DNA of 64,000 nt from Faecalibacterium taiwanense (GCF_036632915.2 NZ_CP155552.1:2852001-2916000); one strand, 5' to 3'; numbered from the stretch's first letter, positions 53,489-62,536 are shown. Made by a program: numbers and translations. The notes: generated from the sequence alone by a model not told the origin.

Positions 53489-53794
53489 TTATAAATCGTC
53501 TGCAATCGCATCTAAACTGCGTGCAAGGCGGTGCAATTTAGCGCAGAGCTTTTTCCTCAGCTGTTCTTCTTTTTCTGAGGGTGTCTTTCCCACAATCAAA
53601 TAGTCAAGTGTCGTATTGAAGGTTTCCATGATTTCAACCAAAAGGTCAATCGATGGAGCTTCTTCCCCTCGTTCAATGTTACGAAGATGGCGGTCGCTGA
53701 TGTTCAGCTTGATAGCCAATTCTTCTTGCGTCAGTCCCTTGGTTTTACGCAGTTGCTGAATGCGTTTTCCTGCGGAGTAAGAATCAAAGTACAT
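53489..53794 (-). CDS. XRE-family transcriptional regulator
   Basis: 101 residues. Helix-turn-helix IQQLRKTKGLTQEELAIKLN and DRHLRNIERGEEAPS in the N-terminal half, then a short helical C-terminus. Cro/CI-type repressor of the mobile element; targets unknown. Its start overlaps a small upstream frame. Confidence 0.9.
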   Translation of the reverse strand: MYFDSYSAGKRIQQLRKTKGLTQEELAIKLNISDRHLRNIERGEEAPSIDLLVEIMETFNTTLDYLIVGKTPSEKEEQLRKKLCAKLHRLARSLDAIADDL

Positions 53795-53927
53795 AAGCCA
53801 GCCCTCCGACCACAGTGCAACGCAGTCGCAAGCTGCGCCATAAGGTCGGAGCGCAAAGATACAGTCGGCGGCGAACCAAGTTCTGGTTGCCGGGGCTCAG
53901 TTGGTACTCGATCAATCTCCTTTTCAT
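53784..53927 (-). CDS. Small basic protein, doubtful
   Basis: 47 codons (MKRRLIEYQLSPGNQNLVRR...) with AAAGGAC 8 nt upstream and an 11-nt overlap with the XRE start. Could be a genuine leader peptide coupled to the regulator; no homology known to me. Confidence 0.4.
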   Translation of the reverse strand: MKRRLIEYQLSPGNQNLVRRRLYLCAPTLWRSLRLRCTVVGGLAYVL

Positions 53928-54057
53928 AGTTCTTCGTCCTTTCTTTGTCGATGATGGCAAGGCGGGCGGAGCATGAAGAACGCACAGTGCGCTCTCCATG
54001 ATAGTAAAAGGGATAAATCCCTATTGCTATCCATGATAAAAAGGGAAATACGGCTGT

Positions 54058-54378
54058 TTACGGCATGGTACTCAGCAAATGAACGACTGCTTCTTTTTGC
54101 TCTGGACGCAACGCAGACCATTTTTCAAGCATTTCTGCCTGTTCATGAGTAAGTACAACAGCTTCCCGTTCGCCGGATTCAACCACTGAGAAAAATTCTG
54201 TCAATGTGATTCCGAATGCATCACAGATTTTCAGAAGCGTCGGTACAGTAGGGACGATGTTCTTTCTGTACCATGAGGAAATGGTAGTTGGCTTGATTCC
54301 GGCGTGAGATGCCAAATCATAATTCGACCAGTGCCGAGCTTCACGGTAAGATGTTATCGTGTCCAAGACATTTTTCAC
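54058..54378 (-). CDS. XRE-family regulator
   Basis: 106 residues from GTG at 54378, preceded by GAGGAGG at 8 nt. HTH in WSNYDLASHAGIKPTTISSW and LKICDAFGITLTEFF; the C-terminus (LTHEQAEMLEKWSALRPEQK) is the usual dimer helix. Divergent from the gene at 54595. A -10-like TATAAT lies about 30 nt before the start on the minus strand. Confidence 0.88.
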   Translation of the reverse strand: MKNVLDTITSYREARHWSNYDLASHAGIKPTTISSWYRKNIVPTVPTLLKICDAFGITLTEFFSVVESGEREAVVLTHEQAEMLEKWSALRPEQKEAVVHLLSTMP

Positions 54379-54524
54379 CGAAAAGCCTCCTCTGCCGTAA
54401 AACTTGCGCTCATTATACCGTAGAAAAAGAAAAATTATAATCCTTTTAGACGTACATTCGCGACGACTTTCGGGCATACCGAACAAGATTTGCATTGGCA
54501 GTTGAAAACGGCTCAGATTACCTA

Positions 54525-54553
54525 TTGCAATTCTGACTATTTGGAAATATACT
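54525..54553 (+). promoter_or_regulatory. Promoter of the MARPKG-type gene
   Basis: TTGCAA, 17 nt, TATACT, 42 nt before the start. Confidence 0.75.
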
Positions 54554-54594
54554 TGTAAGTATCAAATTATTTCACTGTATGGGAGGACATTATC

Positions 54595-54930
54595 ATGGCA
54601 AGACCCAAGGGAAGCAAGAATAAGACCCGTGCTGTAAAATCCACTGTTGATTATGTAGCCGTCGTTGTAGAAAAGACTGCTGAAAAGGAAAAAATCGAAT
54701 CTGAGATCGCTGTATTGATTGCCAACATTGACGATCTGAAGGCACAGCTGAAAACGAAAAAAGACGAGCTGAAAGCAGCTACCAAAGACCTGACTAAGGC
54801 TGAAGCCAAGAAAGCTGCTATCGAGAAAAAAGCTGCTGAAGAAGCCAAAAAGGGCGAAGCCGAAGATGTGCTGAAAAAGCTGCTTGCCAACGGTATGACC
54901 GCCGAAGAAATCCTTGCCAAACTGCAATAA
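54595..54930 (+). CDS. AT-hook-like, coiled-coil protein
   Basis: 111 residues. N-terminal MARPKGSKNKT resembles the basic (A/G)RPKGSKNK leader of several element-borne DNA-binding proteins, followed by a long charged coiled coil rich in Lys, Glu and Ala and a short C-terminal helix (LLANGMTAEEILAKLQ). GGGAGG before the ATG. A DNA-bridging role is inference. Followed directly by a zinc-ribbon gene. Confidence 0.8.
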   Translation: MARPKGSKNKTRAVKSTVDYVAVVVEKTAEKEKIESEIAVLIANIDDLKAQLKTKKDELKAATKDLTKAEAKKAAIEKKAAEEAKKGEAEDVLKKLLANGMTAEEILAKLQ

Positions 54931-54936
54931 TCCAGC

Positions 54937-55137
54937 ATGGGTGCAAGCAACCACGTTTGTCCGAACTGCGGACGCAAAATGAAGCAGCAGTTCATAGGGC
55001 TGTTCCATTGTAAGTGCGGAATGAGCTGGAAACGGGATATTGGCTTCTTTGAACGTACTCCAGACATGGTTTTTGCATTAGAGCGCAAGAAGGTTGGCAC
55101 GAAGATAAAACAGCTTCCAGTAATACGGTATAAATAA
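54937..55137 (+). CDS. Small zinc-ribbon protein
   Basis: 66 residues. CPNCG and CKCG pairs, 15 residues apart, typical of a zinc ribbon. Starts 6 nt after the upstream gene, so co-transcribed. Function unknown. Confidence 0.75.
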   Translation: MGASNHVCPNCGRKMKQQFIGLFHCKCGMSWKRDIGFFERTPDMVFALERKKVGTKIKQLPVIRYK

Positions 55138-55138
55138 T

Positions 55139-55176
55139 AAGAACGCTCATCAGCCTGAAAACTGATGAGCGTTCTT
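55139..55176. terminator. Bidirectional terminator
   Basis: AAGAACGCTCATCAG/CTGATGAGCGTTCTT perfect 15-bp arms with an 8-nt loop, between convergent genes. Confidence 0.85.
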
Positions 55177-55673
55177 TCATTCCTCGGCTATACCAAGATA
55201 CTTGTCGATTTCTATGATGCCCTCCCCGCTGACCTCCACCAGATCTTCAAAGGGCACCACGGTGTCTCCCACCTGCAGAGTGCGGAACACCGGGTCGATA
55301 CGGTCTGCTTTCCCGGTCAGTGTCACATAATTGCCAACTGCCGGAACCTCCGGGTGGGCGGTGTCCTCCTTGAAGTACCGCACCGTGATGCTCATGCCCT
55401 TGGTGACCTGCATCAGCCTATCGGACAGAGCGGACATTTCTTCCTCGGTCAGAATGCGCTTGGTTACACGCTCGGTACGCTGCTTTTCTGCGGCAAGCTG
55501 CTCATCATAACCACGCAGGGCTGCAAAGGAGAGAAGATCTTTGCCCGGTTCTGTAAGGTCATGCGGGGATGCTTGCGAAGGGATTCTTCGGTCTGGGGAC
55601 GTTCCATCTCTATGATGTCCCCGTATTTTTGGGCAGTCTCCAGCCCGATTTTGCTATTTTTGTAGTTTTCCAT
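55177..55673 (-). pseudogene. YolD-like gene broken by a one-base frameshift
   Basis: First frame (from ATG 55673): KHPRMTLQNRAKIFSP, typical of YolD-like proteins. At 55525-55527 the run is one T short on the coding strand; after shifting, FAALRGYDEQLAAEKQRTER and the domain ending in DLVEVSGEGIIEIDKYLG follow to 55177. YolD-like proteins accompany Y-family polymerases in Firmicutes. Its start overlaps the polymerase gene by 20 nt. Untouched, only a 67-residue truncated product or an internally started 86-residue C-terminal part would be made. Confidence 0.8.
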
Positions 55674-57186
55674 CTGAGCCTCCTGCCGAACCTCCTGCAC
55701 TGTGCCCGCCGATTTGCGCATTGCGCTGGCGCATGGTGGCACCTTCTTCGTAGCTGCTGGCTTTCAGCACGGCGTTTTTTCCGTACTTGTTCTTGATGCC
55801 CAGCATGGCTTGCTGGAGTTTTTTCTCCTTTTCCAGCTTCTTGGTGTCGGTGAAAAAGTCCACCTGATAGATGCCCTCGTCCGGCGTGACCTTGTTGGCG
55901 TTGAGGGTGATACGCCGCACCGTCAGCGCTGGGTTAGTGATGCGCTCAAACAGCTTTGCGCTTTCGTTGATGATGGTGCTGCCCAGATTGGTAGGAGCAT
56001 CAAACCGGACGGTGCCGTGGGCTGCCTTGGGGATAACTCTGCCGTAGCGGTCGGTCTGGGTCAGACCACGGTAGTCGCCCTTGTCCACATTCTCCCGGTC
56101 GTAGCCTATCTCCAAGGTGATGGATTCCGTCACCAGCTTCTTTTCCGTGAGCCGGAACATCAGAATCTCTGCCATCTCCCGGACGATGAGTTTTGCCTTA
56201 TCGTTGGGGTAGGGGCAGGTCAGCACCTGTCCCTCACTGATGCTGTTGGTGCTGGGCTTGTAGCTTTTGATCTGCTCCATGCCGCAGGGTTCGTAACCCC
56301 ATGCGTGGTCGATGAGGATCTCTGCATCCACGCCAAAAATCTCATACAGACGATCTTCTCCGTGGATGGAAAACCGTGCCAAGTCCCCCATGGTATAGAT
56401 GCCGTGAGATTCCAGCCGCTTGACGGTGCCGGGACCGGTCATCCAGAAATCTGTCAGCGGGCGATGGTTCCACAGCAGATACCGGTAGGACTGCTCGTCC
56501 AGCTCTGCAATGCGGACACCATCTTTGTCTGCCGGGATGTGCTTGGCCACGATGTCCATGGCCAGCTTTGCAAGGTAGAGGTTGGTGCCGATGCCTGCCG
56601 TTGCGGTGATGCCGGTGTTGTACAGCACTTCCCGCACCATGGTCATGGCAAGCTCGTGGGCGCTCATGTGGTAATAGGGCAGGTAGCCTGTCACATCAAT
56701 AAAAACTTCGTCGATGGAGTATGGGTAGATGTCCGCCGGGGACACATATTTGAGATAGGTCTTGTAAATCTGGGTGGACACATCCAGATACCGCTGCATC
56801 CGGGGCGGCGCAACGATGTAGCTCAGCCCTAGCGTCGGGTCTGTGTTCAGGGCATTGGCATCAAAAGAGGTGCTGGCAAAGTGGTATTTTCCATCTTCTC
56901 CCCGGACTGCCTTTTTCTGCCGGATGGCAGTTTGCAGCCGCTGAGCGTTGACCTCCCGGACACGCTGAACGGCTTCAAACAGCCGTGCTCTGCCGGGTAT
57001 CTTGTAGGCTTTCAGGGAGGGCGACACCGCAAGGCAGATGGTCTTTTCGGTGCGGGAGGCGTCTGCCACAACCAGATTGGTGGTCAGAGGGTCCAGATGA
57101 CGGTCTACGCACTCCACCGAGGCATAGAAACTTTTCAGGTCGATTGCCAGATAGGTGCTTGCCAGATAGGTGCGCGGCGGTGCCAT
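55654..57186 (-). CDS. Y-family DNA polymerase (UmuC/ImpB-like)
   Basis: 510 residues. STYLAIDLKSFYASVECVDR (first catalytic Asp) and IYPYSIDEVFIDVTGY (SIDE motif with the acidic pair), thumb and little-finger domains follow, ending in a Gly/Ser-rich tail. Translesion synthesis enzyme, common on Firmicute elements with YolD. No LexA/DinR site (GAAC-N4-GTTC) seen upstream. Confidence 0.93.
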   Translation of the reverse strand: MAPPRTYLASTYLAIDLKSFYASVECVDRHLDPLTTNLVVADASRTEKTICLAVSPSLKAYKIPGRARLFEAVQRVREVNAQRLQTAIRQKKAVRGEDGKYHFASTSFDANALNTDPTLGLSYIVAPPRMQRYLDVSTQIYKTYLKYVSPADIYPYSIDEVFIDVTGYLPYYHMSAHELAMTMVREVLYNTGITATAGIGTNLYLAKLAMDIVAKHIPADKDGVRIAELDEQSYRYLLWNHRPLTDFWMTGPGTVKRLESHGIYTMGDLARFSIHGEDRLYEIFGVDAEILIDHAWGYEPCGMEQIKSYKPSTNSISEGQVLTCPYPNDKAKLIVREMAEILMFRLTEKKLVTESITLEIGYDRENVDKGDYRGLTQTDRYGRVIPKAAHGTVRFDAPTNLGSTIINESAKLFERITNPALTVRRITLNANKVTPDEGIYQVDFFTDTKKLEKEKKLQQAMLGIKNKYGKNAVLKASSYEEGATMRQRNAQIGGHSAGGSAGGSDGKLQK

Positions 57187-57205
57187 GATTCAGCCCTCCT
57201 TTGTG

Positions 57206-57493
57206 TTATTTGGTTTCCACCTCCACGAACCATCTGCCAAACCGGGATGGAAACCGTGGGTCGGAACGCTCGAAAAACAGGTGCCGCTCCTGTCCCTTTA
57301 CCATTACAGTATAACAGTCACCGGACATATCGGCAATGGTATTTGCAGGGCGAAAGTCCCGCACCTGCTCGATGGGATATGTCCGGCCATCGCCCCATGT
57401 GATCTGCCGGGGCTGCATATAGCCAGTCGCGTCAAAATCAGAGTTCACCTTCACATAGACCTTTTCCGTTTTGCGGCGGCAGTTCCGATTCAT
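57206..57493 (-). CDS. Small protein of the polymerase operon
   Basis: 95 residues: KVYVKVNSDFDATGYMQPRQ, ITWGDGRTYPIEQVRDFRP and a C-terminal LFFERSD region ending GRWFVEVE. This type of protein is found before UmuC-like genes in Clostridia; biochemical role unknown. Start 57493, promoter directly upstream. Confidence 0.8.
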   Translation of the reverse strand: MNRNCRRKTEKVYVKVNSDFDATGYMQPRQITWGDGRTYPIEQVRDFRPANTIADMSGDCYTVMVKGQERHLFFERSDPRFPSRFGRWFVEVETK

Positions 57494-57536
57494 TCCTCAC
57501 AGCTCCTTTGCAAAATTTACCACAACTATTTATCTT

Positions 57537-57565
57537 ATTATAATAAATCTTTACGCTGTTTTCAA
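57537..57565 (-). promoter_or_regulatory. Promoter of the polymerase operon
   Basis: Minus strand TTGAAA, 17 nt, TATAAT: near consensus, 44 nt before the first gene. Confidence 0.85.
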
Positions 57566-57774
57566 GGCGAAATAGCTATTTGTTTGTGATTCGGACAACA
57601 AAAAGATTTGTCCTGACTTTTGAATGGCTCAAAAAGACACATTCAATCCTTCTAAAGCATTAAATCTAACGTCTATAATGTTTTCCTTGACAGATTTTTG
57701 CATTTCAAGCTGCGCAAAACGCAGAATTAGATATAAAAATATTCTTTTGTATGTAAAAAGCCTTCAAAATCAAC

Positions 57775-57803
57775 TTGAAACGCTTTTGTTGCAATGATAC
57801 AAT
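57775..57803 (+). promoter_or_regulatory. Promoter of the solute-binding/sensor operon
   Basis: TTGAAA, 17 nt, TACAAT; a leader of about 150 nt follows before the ATG at 57960. The rest of the gap 57566-57774 is AT-rich without a gene. Confidence 0.75.
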
Positions 57804-57959
57804 AAAAATGTCACTTTATGGGAAAATCGGCGTATGCGCAGTGCGGACAGACCGCGAGCGTCGGAGTTCCTGTGGGGTGTGTAAAAATAGCTAAGGCAAC
57901 ACCGCGCTACTGCACCTGCGTGGTACTGCTTTCTGAAAATGTGAGGAAGATATATTTAT

Positions 57960-59297
57960 ATGATGAAAAAAATCTCCCGCCGCTCCTTTTTGCAGGCTTG
58001 CGGCATTGCAGCAGCCACAGCAGCGCTGACCGCCTGCGGCGGCGGCAAGGCTGAAGCCGACAAGAGCAGCAGCCAGAACGGCAAAATTCAGATCACCTTT
58101 TATCTGTGGGATCGCTCCATGATGAAAGAGCTTACGCCGTGGCTGGAAGAAAAGTTCCCGGAGTATGAGTTCCACTTCATTCAGGGCTTCAACACCATGG
58201 ACTACTACCGCGATCTGCTGAACCGTGCGGAGCAGCTGCCGGATATCATCATCTGCCGCCGCTTCTCCCTGAACGATGCGGCTCCTCTGGCAGAGCACCT
58301 GATGGACCTGAGCACGACTGAGGTTGCAGGCACCTTCTATTCCAGCTACCTGAACAACAATCAGGAGCCGGACGGTGCGATCCGCTGGCTGCCCATGTGC
58401 GCCGAGGTGGACGGCACGGCAGCCAATGTTGATCTGTTTGCTCAGCACAACATCCCCCTGCCTACCAACTATGCCGAGTTCGTGGCGGCTATTGATGCCT
58501 TTGAAGCTATCGGCATCAAGGGCTATCAGGCAGACTGGCGGTATGACTACACCTGTCTGGAAACCATGCAGGGCAGTGCTATCCCGGAGCTGATGAGTCT
58601 GGAGGGCACCACATGGCGCATGAACTACGAGAGCGAGACCGAGGACGGCTCCACCGGTCTGGACGATGTGGTATGGCCGAAGGTCTTTGAAAAATATGAG
58701 CAGTTCCTCAAGGATGTGCGGGTGCAGCCCGGTGACGCTCGGTTGGAGTTGAACCCCATTGCCAAGCCTTTCTATGAGCGGCAGACCGCCATGATCCGCA
58801 CCACCGCAGGCATAGCGGATGTAATGCCTGACCAGTACGGCTTTAACGCATCTATTCTGCCCTATTTCGGCGAGACTGCCAACGATAGCTGGCTGCTGAC
58901 CTACCCCATGTGTCAGGCGGCAGTTTCCAGCACAGTAGCGCAGGACGAAGCAAAGCTGGCTGCTGTGCTGAAGGTACTTGAGGCTGTGTACAGTGCAGAG
59001 GGTCAGAGCAAGATGGCTGGCGGTGCTGCTGTACTGTCTTATAACAAGGAGATCAATATTACCTCCTCCACTTCTCTGGAACATGTTGCGGATATCATCA
59101 GCGCAAATCATCTGTATATGCGTCTGGCCTCCACCGAGATCTTCCGCATTTCGGAAGATGTAGGACACAAGATGATGACCGGCGAATACGATGCCAAGGC
59201 CGCATACGATGCGTTCAATGAGCAGCTGGTCACCCCAGAGCGGACCCCGAAGCCGAGGTGCTGTTCACCCAGAATACCGCATACTCCATCGACATGA
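57960..59297 (+). CDS. Extracellular solute-binding lipoprotein, N-terminal part of a frameshifted gene
   Basis: 445 codons as read. SRRSFLQACGIAAATAALTA followed by C is a lipoprotein signal with twin Arg. The mature part is an ABC-type sugar-binding (family 1) fold: ITFYLWDRSMMKELTPWLEE, QGFNTMDYYRDLL, LPMCAEVDG, NYAEFVAAIDAFEAIGIKGY. No permease genes follow. After FNEQLVTPE (about 59240) the frame is lost and ends with 16 unrelated codons; the +1 frame continues at once (DPEAEVLFTQNT). One lost base explains this. Confidence 0.85.
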   Translation: MMKKISRRSFLQACGIAAATAALTACGGGKAEADKSSSQNGKIQITFYLWDRSMMKELTPWLEEKFPEYEFHFIQGFNTMDYYRDLLNRAEQLPDIIICRRFSLNDAAPLAEHLMDLSTTEVAGTFYSSYLNNNQEPDGAIRWLPMCAEVDGTAANVDLFAQHNIPLPTNYAEFVAAIDAFEAIGIKGYQADWRYDYTCLETMQGSAIPELMSLEGTTWRMNYESETEDGSTGLDDVVWPKVFEKYEQFLKDVRVQPGDARLELNPIAKPFYERQTAMIRTTAGIADVMPDQYGFNASILPYFGETANDSWLLTYPMCQAAVSSTVAQDEAKLAAVLKVLEAVYSAEGQSKMAGGAAVLSYNKEINITSSTSLEHVADIISANHLYMRLASTEIFRISEDVGHKMMTGEYDAKAAYDAFNEQLVTPERTPKPRCCSPRIPHTPST

Positions 59298-59872
59298 CCA
59301 ACCACGGCAGCGCTGCGGCTTCCTCGCTGATGAACGCCCTGCGCGCCACCTATGATGCGTCTATTGCAGTCGGCTATTCGCCGCTGGTGTCCACCTCCAT
59401 CTACTGCGGCGAGTACAGCAAGCAGCAGATCTTGTGGGTGATGGCCGGCAACTACGCTGTCTCACAGGGGGAATATACCGGTGCAGAGCTGCGGCAGATG
59501 ATGGAGTGGCTGGTAAACGTGAAGGACAACGGCGCAAACCCCATCCGGCACCGGAATTATATGCCCGTGACCAGCGGCATGGAATACAAGGTGACCGAAT
59601 ACGAGCAGGGCAAGTTCCGTCTGGAAGAGCTTACCATCAACGGTGCACCGCTGGACGACACCGCCACCTATACCGTATTTGTGGCGGGCACTGATGTGTG
59701 GATAGAAAACGAGGTCTACTGCAACTGCCCCATGCCGGAGAACCTGAAAGCTAAGCGGACGGAATACGCCATTGAAGGGGCAGAAAGCCGCTCCTGCCTG
59801 AAGGATTCGCTGGCGGTCAGCAAGCAGTTCCCCGCCCCCTCCGAGTATCTGACCATTGTACAGGGAGAATAA
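59258..59872 (+). CDS. 5'-nucleotidase-type C-terminal domain, second part of the solute-binding gene
   Basis: About 200 codons continuing the lipoprotein in another frame. MTNHGSAAASSLMNALRATY, YTGAELRQMMEWLVN, SGMEYKVTEYEQGKFRLEEL and TINGAPLDDTATYTV follow the pattern of the 5_nucleotid_C domain of UshA-type nucleotidases, without the metallophosphatase half. No ribosome site or signal sequence at its own start, so it belongs to the preceding lipoprotein. A ligand- or nucleotide-binding role outside the cell is inference. Confidence 0.75.
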   Translation: MLFTQNTAYSIDMTNHGSAAASSLMNALRATYDASIAVGYSPLVSTSIYCGEYSKQQILWVMAGNYAVSQGEYTGAELRQMMEWLVNVKDNGANPIRHRNYMPVTSGMEYKVTEYEQGKFRLEELTINGAPLDDTATYTVFVAGTDVWIENEVYCNCPMPENLKAKRTEYAIEGAESRSCLKDSLAVSKQFPAPSEYLTIVQGE

Positions 59873-59876
59873 ACTC

Positions 59877-61061
59877 TTGAAAAATGAAACTAAGATGCGG
59901 CCTGCGATAAAAAACCGTATCCTCGCAGTTTTGGCAGTGCTGCTGCTCGGCGTCAGTATTTTGACAAGCTACGTTGTCTTTACAGATTTCATGTCGCACA
60001 CCATCTACGAGGAAAGCACTGCACACCTTACGGAGATCTACCATCAGGCAAACCAGACCCTTTACAATAAGGTATCCCTCAACTGGCGCGTCATGCGGAT
60101 GTGGACACCTTATCTGGAAAGTGCGCAAAGCGATGCCGATGTCTGCGCTTTCCTTGCACAGGCAAAAGAAGAATACCATTTTACAGATTTTTTCTTCGTC
60201 TCACGGGATGGCTCCTATATCACGCTGGACGAAGAACGAGGCTATCTCGATCTGGGACGAATGCTGTCGCAGCTGGTTCTGGAGCAGCAGCCTATCGTGG
60301 CAAACTCGGTGGTACCGGACAAGCCGGAGATTATGGTGTTTGCAGTCCCCACGGAAAAAGGCAGCTATCAGGGCTTTGATTACGAGGCCATTGCCGTCAC
60401 CTACAACAACAAAGATCTGGTGGACTCCCTGAAGATCTCTGCCTTTGAGGGACACGGCAGCACCTTTGCCGTGCTGCCGGATGGCCGTGTGGTACTGGAC
60501 AGCAGCAGTGAAGATATGCGCGGCGTGCACAACATCCTTGCCATGCTCAAAAATTCGGCTGGCTTTACGGACGAACAGATCACTGCCCTGCAAAAGGCTT
60601 TTGCCGCCGGGAAGCCCGGCAACCTTGAGTTTTCCATCAATGGCACCGGCTATTACATGGTTTACGGCTCAGCTTCTTTCCAGAACTGGACGATCCTTGG
60701 CATAGCGCCTAAAGCTATCGTGAATGCCAACATGAACCGGCTGCAATACACCACCATGGCTGTGATAACCGGCATCGTGGGGATACTGGCCGTTACTATC
60801 TTACTGCTGGTGGTACAGAACAACCGGCAGAAGCTGCGGAAAAAGGATCAGCAGCTACTGGCGCGCGAGGAGTTGTTCTCGAATCTTTCTCGCAATGTGG
60901 ACGATGTGTTCCTGATGATCGACACCGAAACCAGCAAGGTGGAATACGTCAGTCCCAATGTCCAGCGCATTCTGGGCATTTCCCCGAAGCGGTGCAAGAG
61001 GATTTTCACGTCCTATACTCTGCTGGAGACGATAATTGCGCACCGCAGCTGGAAAACCTGA
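59877..61061 (+). CDS. Sensor histidine kinase, N-terminal sensor part (frameshifted)
   Basis: From TTG at 59877 (GGGAG 9 nt upstream). First membrane helix (ILAVLAVLLLGVSILTSYVV), an extracellular dCache-like domain of about 260 residues (FFFVSRDGSYITLDEERGYL), second membrane helix (AVITGIVGILAVTILLLVV), then the start of a PAS domain (NVDDVFLMIDTETSKVEYVS). The frame breaks at 60982-60985 (C-run one base short) and ends 26 codons later; the next frame continues the PAS domain. Confidence 0.83.
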   Translation: MKNETKMRPAIKNRILAVLAVLLLGVSILTSYVVFTDFMSHTIYEESTAHLTEIYHQANQTLYNKVSLNWRVMRMWTPYLESAQSDADVCAFLAQAKEEYHFTDFFFVSRDGSYITLDEERGYLDLGRMLSQLVLEQQPIVANSVVPDKPEIMVFAVPTEKGSYQGFDYEAIAVTYNNKDLVDSLKISAFEGHGSTFAVLPDGRVVLDSSSEDMRGVHNILAMLKNSAGFTDEQITALQKAFAAGKPGNLEFSINGTGYYMVYGSASFQNWTILGIAPKAIVNANMNRLQYTTMAVITGIVGILAVTILLLVVQNNRQKLRKKDQQLLAREELFSNLSRNVDDVFLMIDTETSKVEYVSPNVQRILGISPKRCKRIFTSYTLLETIIAHRSWKT

Positions 61062-62422
61062 TGCAGATGGAGCAGGGCGTTCAGCAGGAATGGGATCGAG
61101 ACTTTATCCATCAGGAGACCGGCGAGTCCCGCTATATCCATGTGACCGGCTTTATCAATGATGTGCAGGGCGCAAAAAAGTGCATCGTGGATCTGTCTGA
61201 CCGCACAGGCGAGCACCAGACCACGCTGGCTGTGGAAGCCGCGCTGGAAGTAGCCGAAAAGGCCAGCAAAGCCAAGACGGACTTCCTTTCCAACATGAGC
61301 CACGATATCCGCACCCCCATGAATGCTATCATCGGCATTACCACTCTGATGAAAAACGAGCTGCACGAGCCGGAAAAGCTGGCCGAGCATCTGGGCAAGC
61401 TGGAAACATCCGGCCAGCTTCTGCTGGGCATCATCAACGATATTCTGGATATGAGCCGGATTGAGAGCGGCAAGACTACCCTGAATGTGGAAAAGATGAA
61501 CCTGCCCCAGCAGGTCAGCCAGCTGGACAGCGTTATTCGCCAGCAGGCAAGCCAGCGCCGCCAGACCTTTACGGTAAACACCCTTGTGCAGCACGAAAAC
61601 GTACTGGCCGACCCCAACCGCCTAAATCAGGTGCTGATGAACATCCTCTCCAACGCGGTCAAGTACACGCCCACCGGTGGGTACATCCGGCTGGATGTAG
61701 ATGAGCTCACCCATACCGAGCATTACGCCAAATACCGCTTTGTGGTGCAGGATAACGGCATCGGCATGAGCGAGGAGTTCCAAAAGACCCTTTTTGAACC
61801 CTTTACCCGCGAGGAAAAATCCGGCACCAACAAGGTGCAGGGCACCGGCCTTGGCATGGCTATCACCAAGAGCATCGTAGACCTGATGGGCGGCTCCATC
61901 AGCGTGGAGAGTGCCACCGGCAAGGGCACCCGCTTTGAGGTCGTGCTGGAATTCCCCATTGATGCCGAGGCAGACACGGCACAAAAGGCGCAGGAGCTGC
62001 CGGAGGAAACAGAAGACACTTCTCCCCTGTGCGGCATGAAGTTCCTCTGCGCCGAGGATAACGCCCTCAACGCCGAAATTTTGCAGATGCTGCTGGAGAC
62101 CAAGGGAGCCAGCTGCACCATCTGCTCCAACGGTCAGGAGATCGTGGATGCGTTTGTCCGCGTCAAGCCCGGCGAGTATGACATGATCCTGATGGATGTG
62201 CAGATGCCGGTGATGGACGGCCTCGAAGCCGCCCGCCGCATCCGCAGCAGCGAAAACCCGCTGGGCCAGGTCATCCCCATCCTCGCCATGACGGCAAACG
62301 CCTTTTTGGAAGATATGCAGAAGAGCAAGGAAGCCGGGATGGACGAGCATCTGTCCAAGCCCGTGGACATCGACGCGCTGGAACAGGCCGTCAAGCGCTT
62401 CCGCGTTACCCCCCGAAAATAA
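60992..62422 (+). CDS. Hybrid histidine kinase, catalytic and receiver part (second half)
   Basis: 476 codons in the next frame. Rest of PAS, HisKA with SNMSHDIRTPMNAI (phospho-His), HATPase motifs NILSNAVKYT, DNGIGMS and GTGLGMAI, then a receiver domain (FLCAEDNALNAEIL, Asp in ILMDVQMPVMDG). Restoring one C at 60982-60985 joins it to the sensor half as a protein of about 850 residues. Without that it would lack a membrane anchor. Confidence 0.87.
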   Translation: MQEDFHVLYSAGDDNCAPQLENLMQMEQGVQQEWDRDFIHQETGESRYIHVTGFINDVQGAKKCIVDLSDRTGEHQTTLAVEAALEVAEKASKAKTDFLSNMSHDIRTPMNAIIGITTLMKNELHEPEKLAEHLGKLETSGQLLLGIINDILDMSRIESGKTTLNVEKMNLPQQVSQLDSVIRQQASQRRQTFTVNTLVQHENVLADPNRLNQVLMNILSNAVKYTPTGGYIRLDVDELTHTEHYAKYRFVVQDNGIGMSEEFQKTLFEPFTREEKSGTNKVQGTGLGMAITKSIVDLMGGSISVESATGKGTRFEVVLEFPIDAEADTAQKAQELPEETEDTSPLCGMKFLCAEDNALNAEILQMLLETKGASCTICSNGQEIVDAFVRVKPGEYDMILMDVQMPVMDGLEAARRIRSSENPLGQVIPILAMTANAFLEDMQKSKEAGMDEHLSKPVDIDALEQAVKRFRVTPRK

Positions 62423-62467
62423 ATAGTGGAATCGCACGGTTTCGCAGATGACCGACACCCACGACCT

Positions 62468-62503
62468 AGCAGGGCCGCCCATTTGCGGCCCAGCTCTTTT
62501 TTG
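62468..62503 (+). terminator. Hairpin terminator after the kinase gene
   Basis: GGGCCGC/GCGGCCC arms extended by AGC/GCT across single A mismatches, followed by TTTTTT. Confidence 0.75.
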
Positions 62504-62536
62504 TGAGAGAGCAATCATAATGAATCAAAGTATTGG

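Noticed and set aside
57494..57620. LexA/DinR box before the Y-family polymerase operon
   Set aside because: No GAAC-N4-GTTC match seen.
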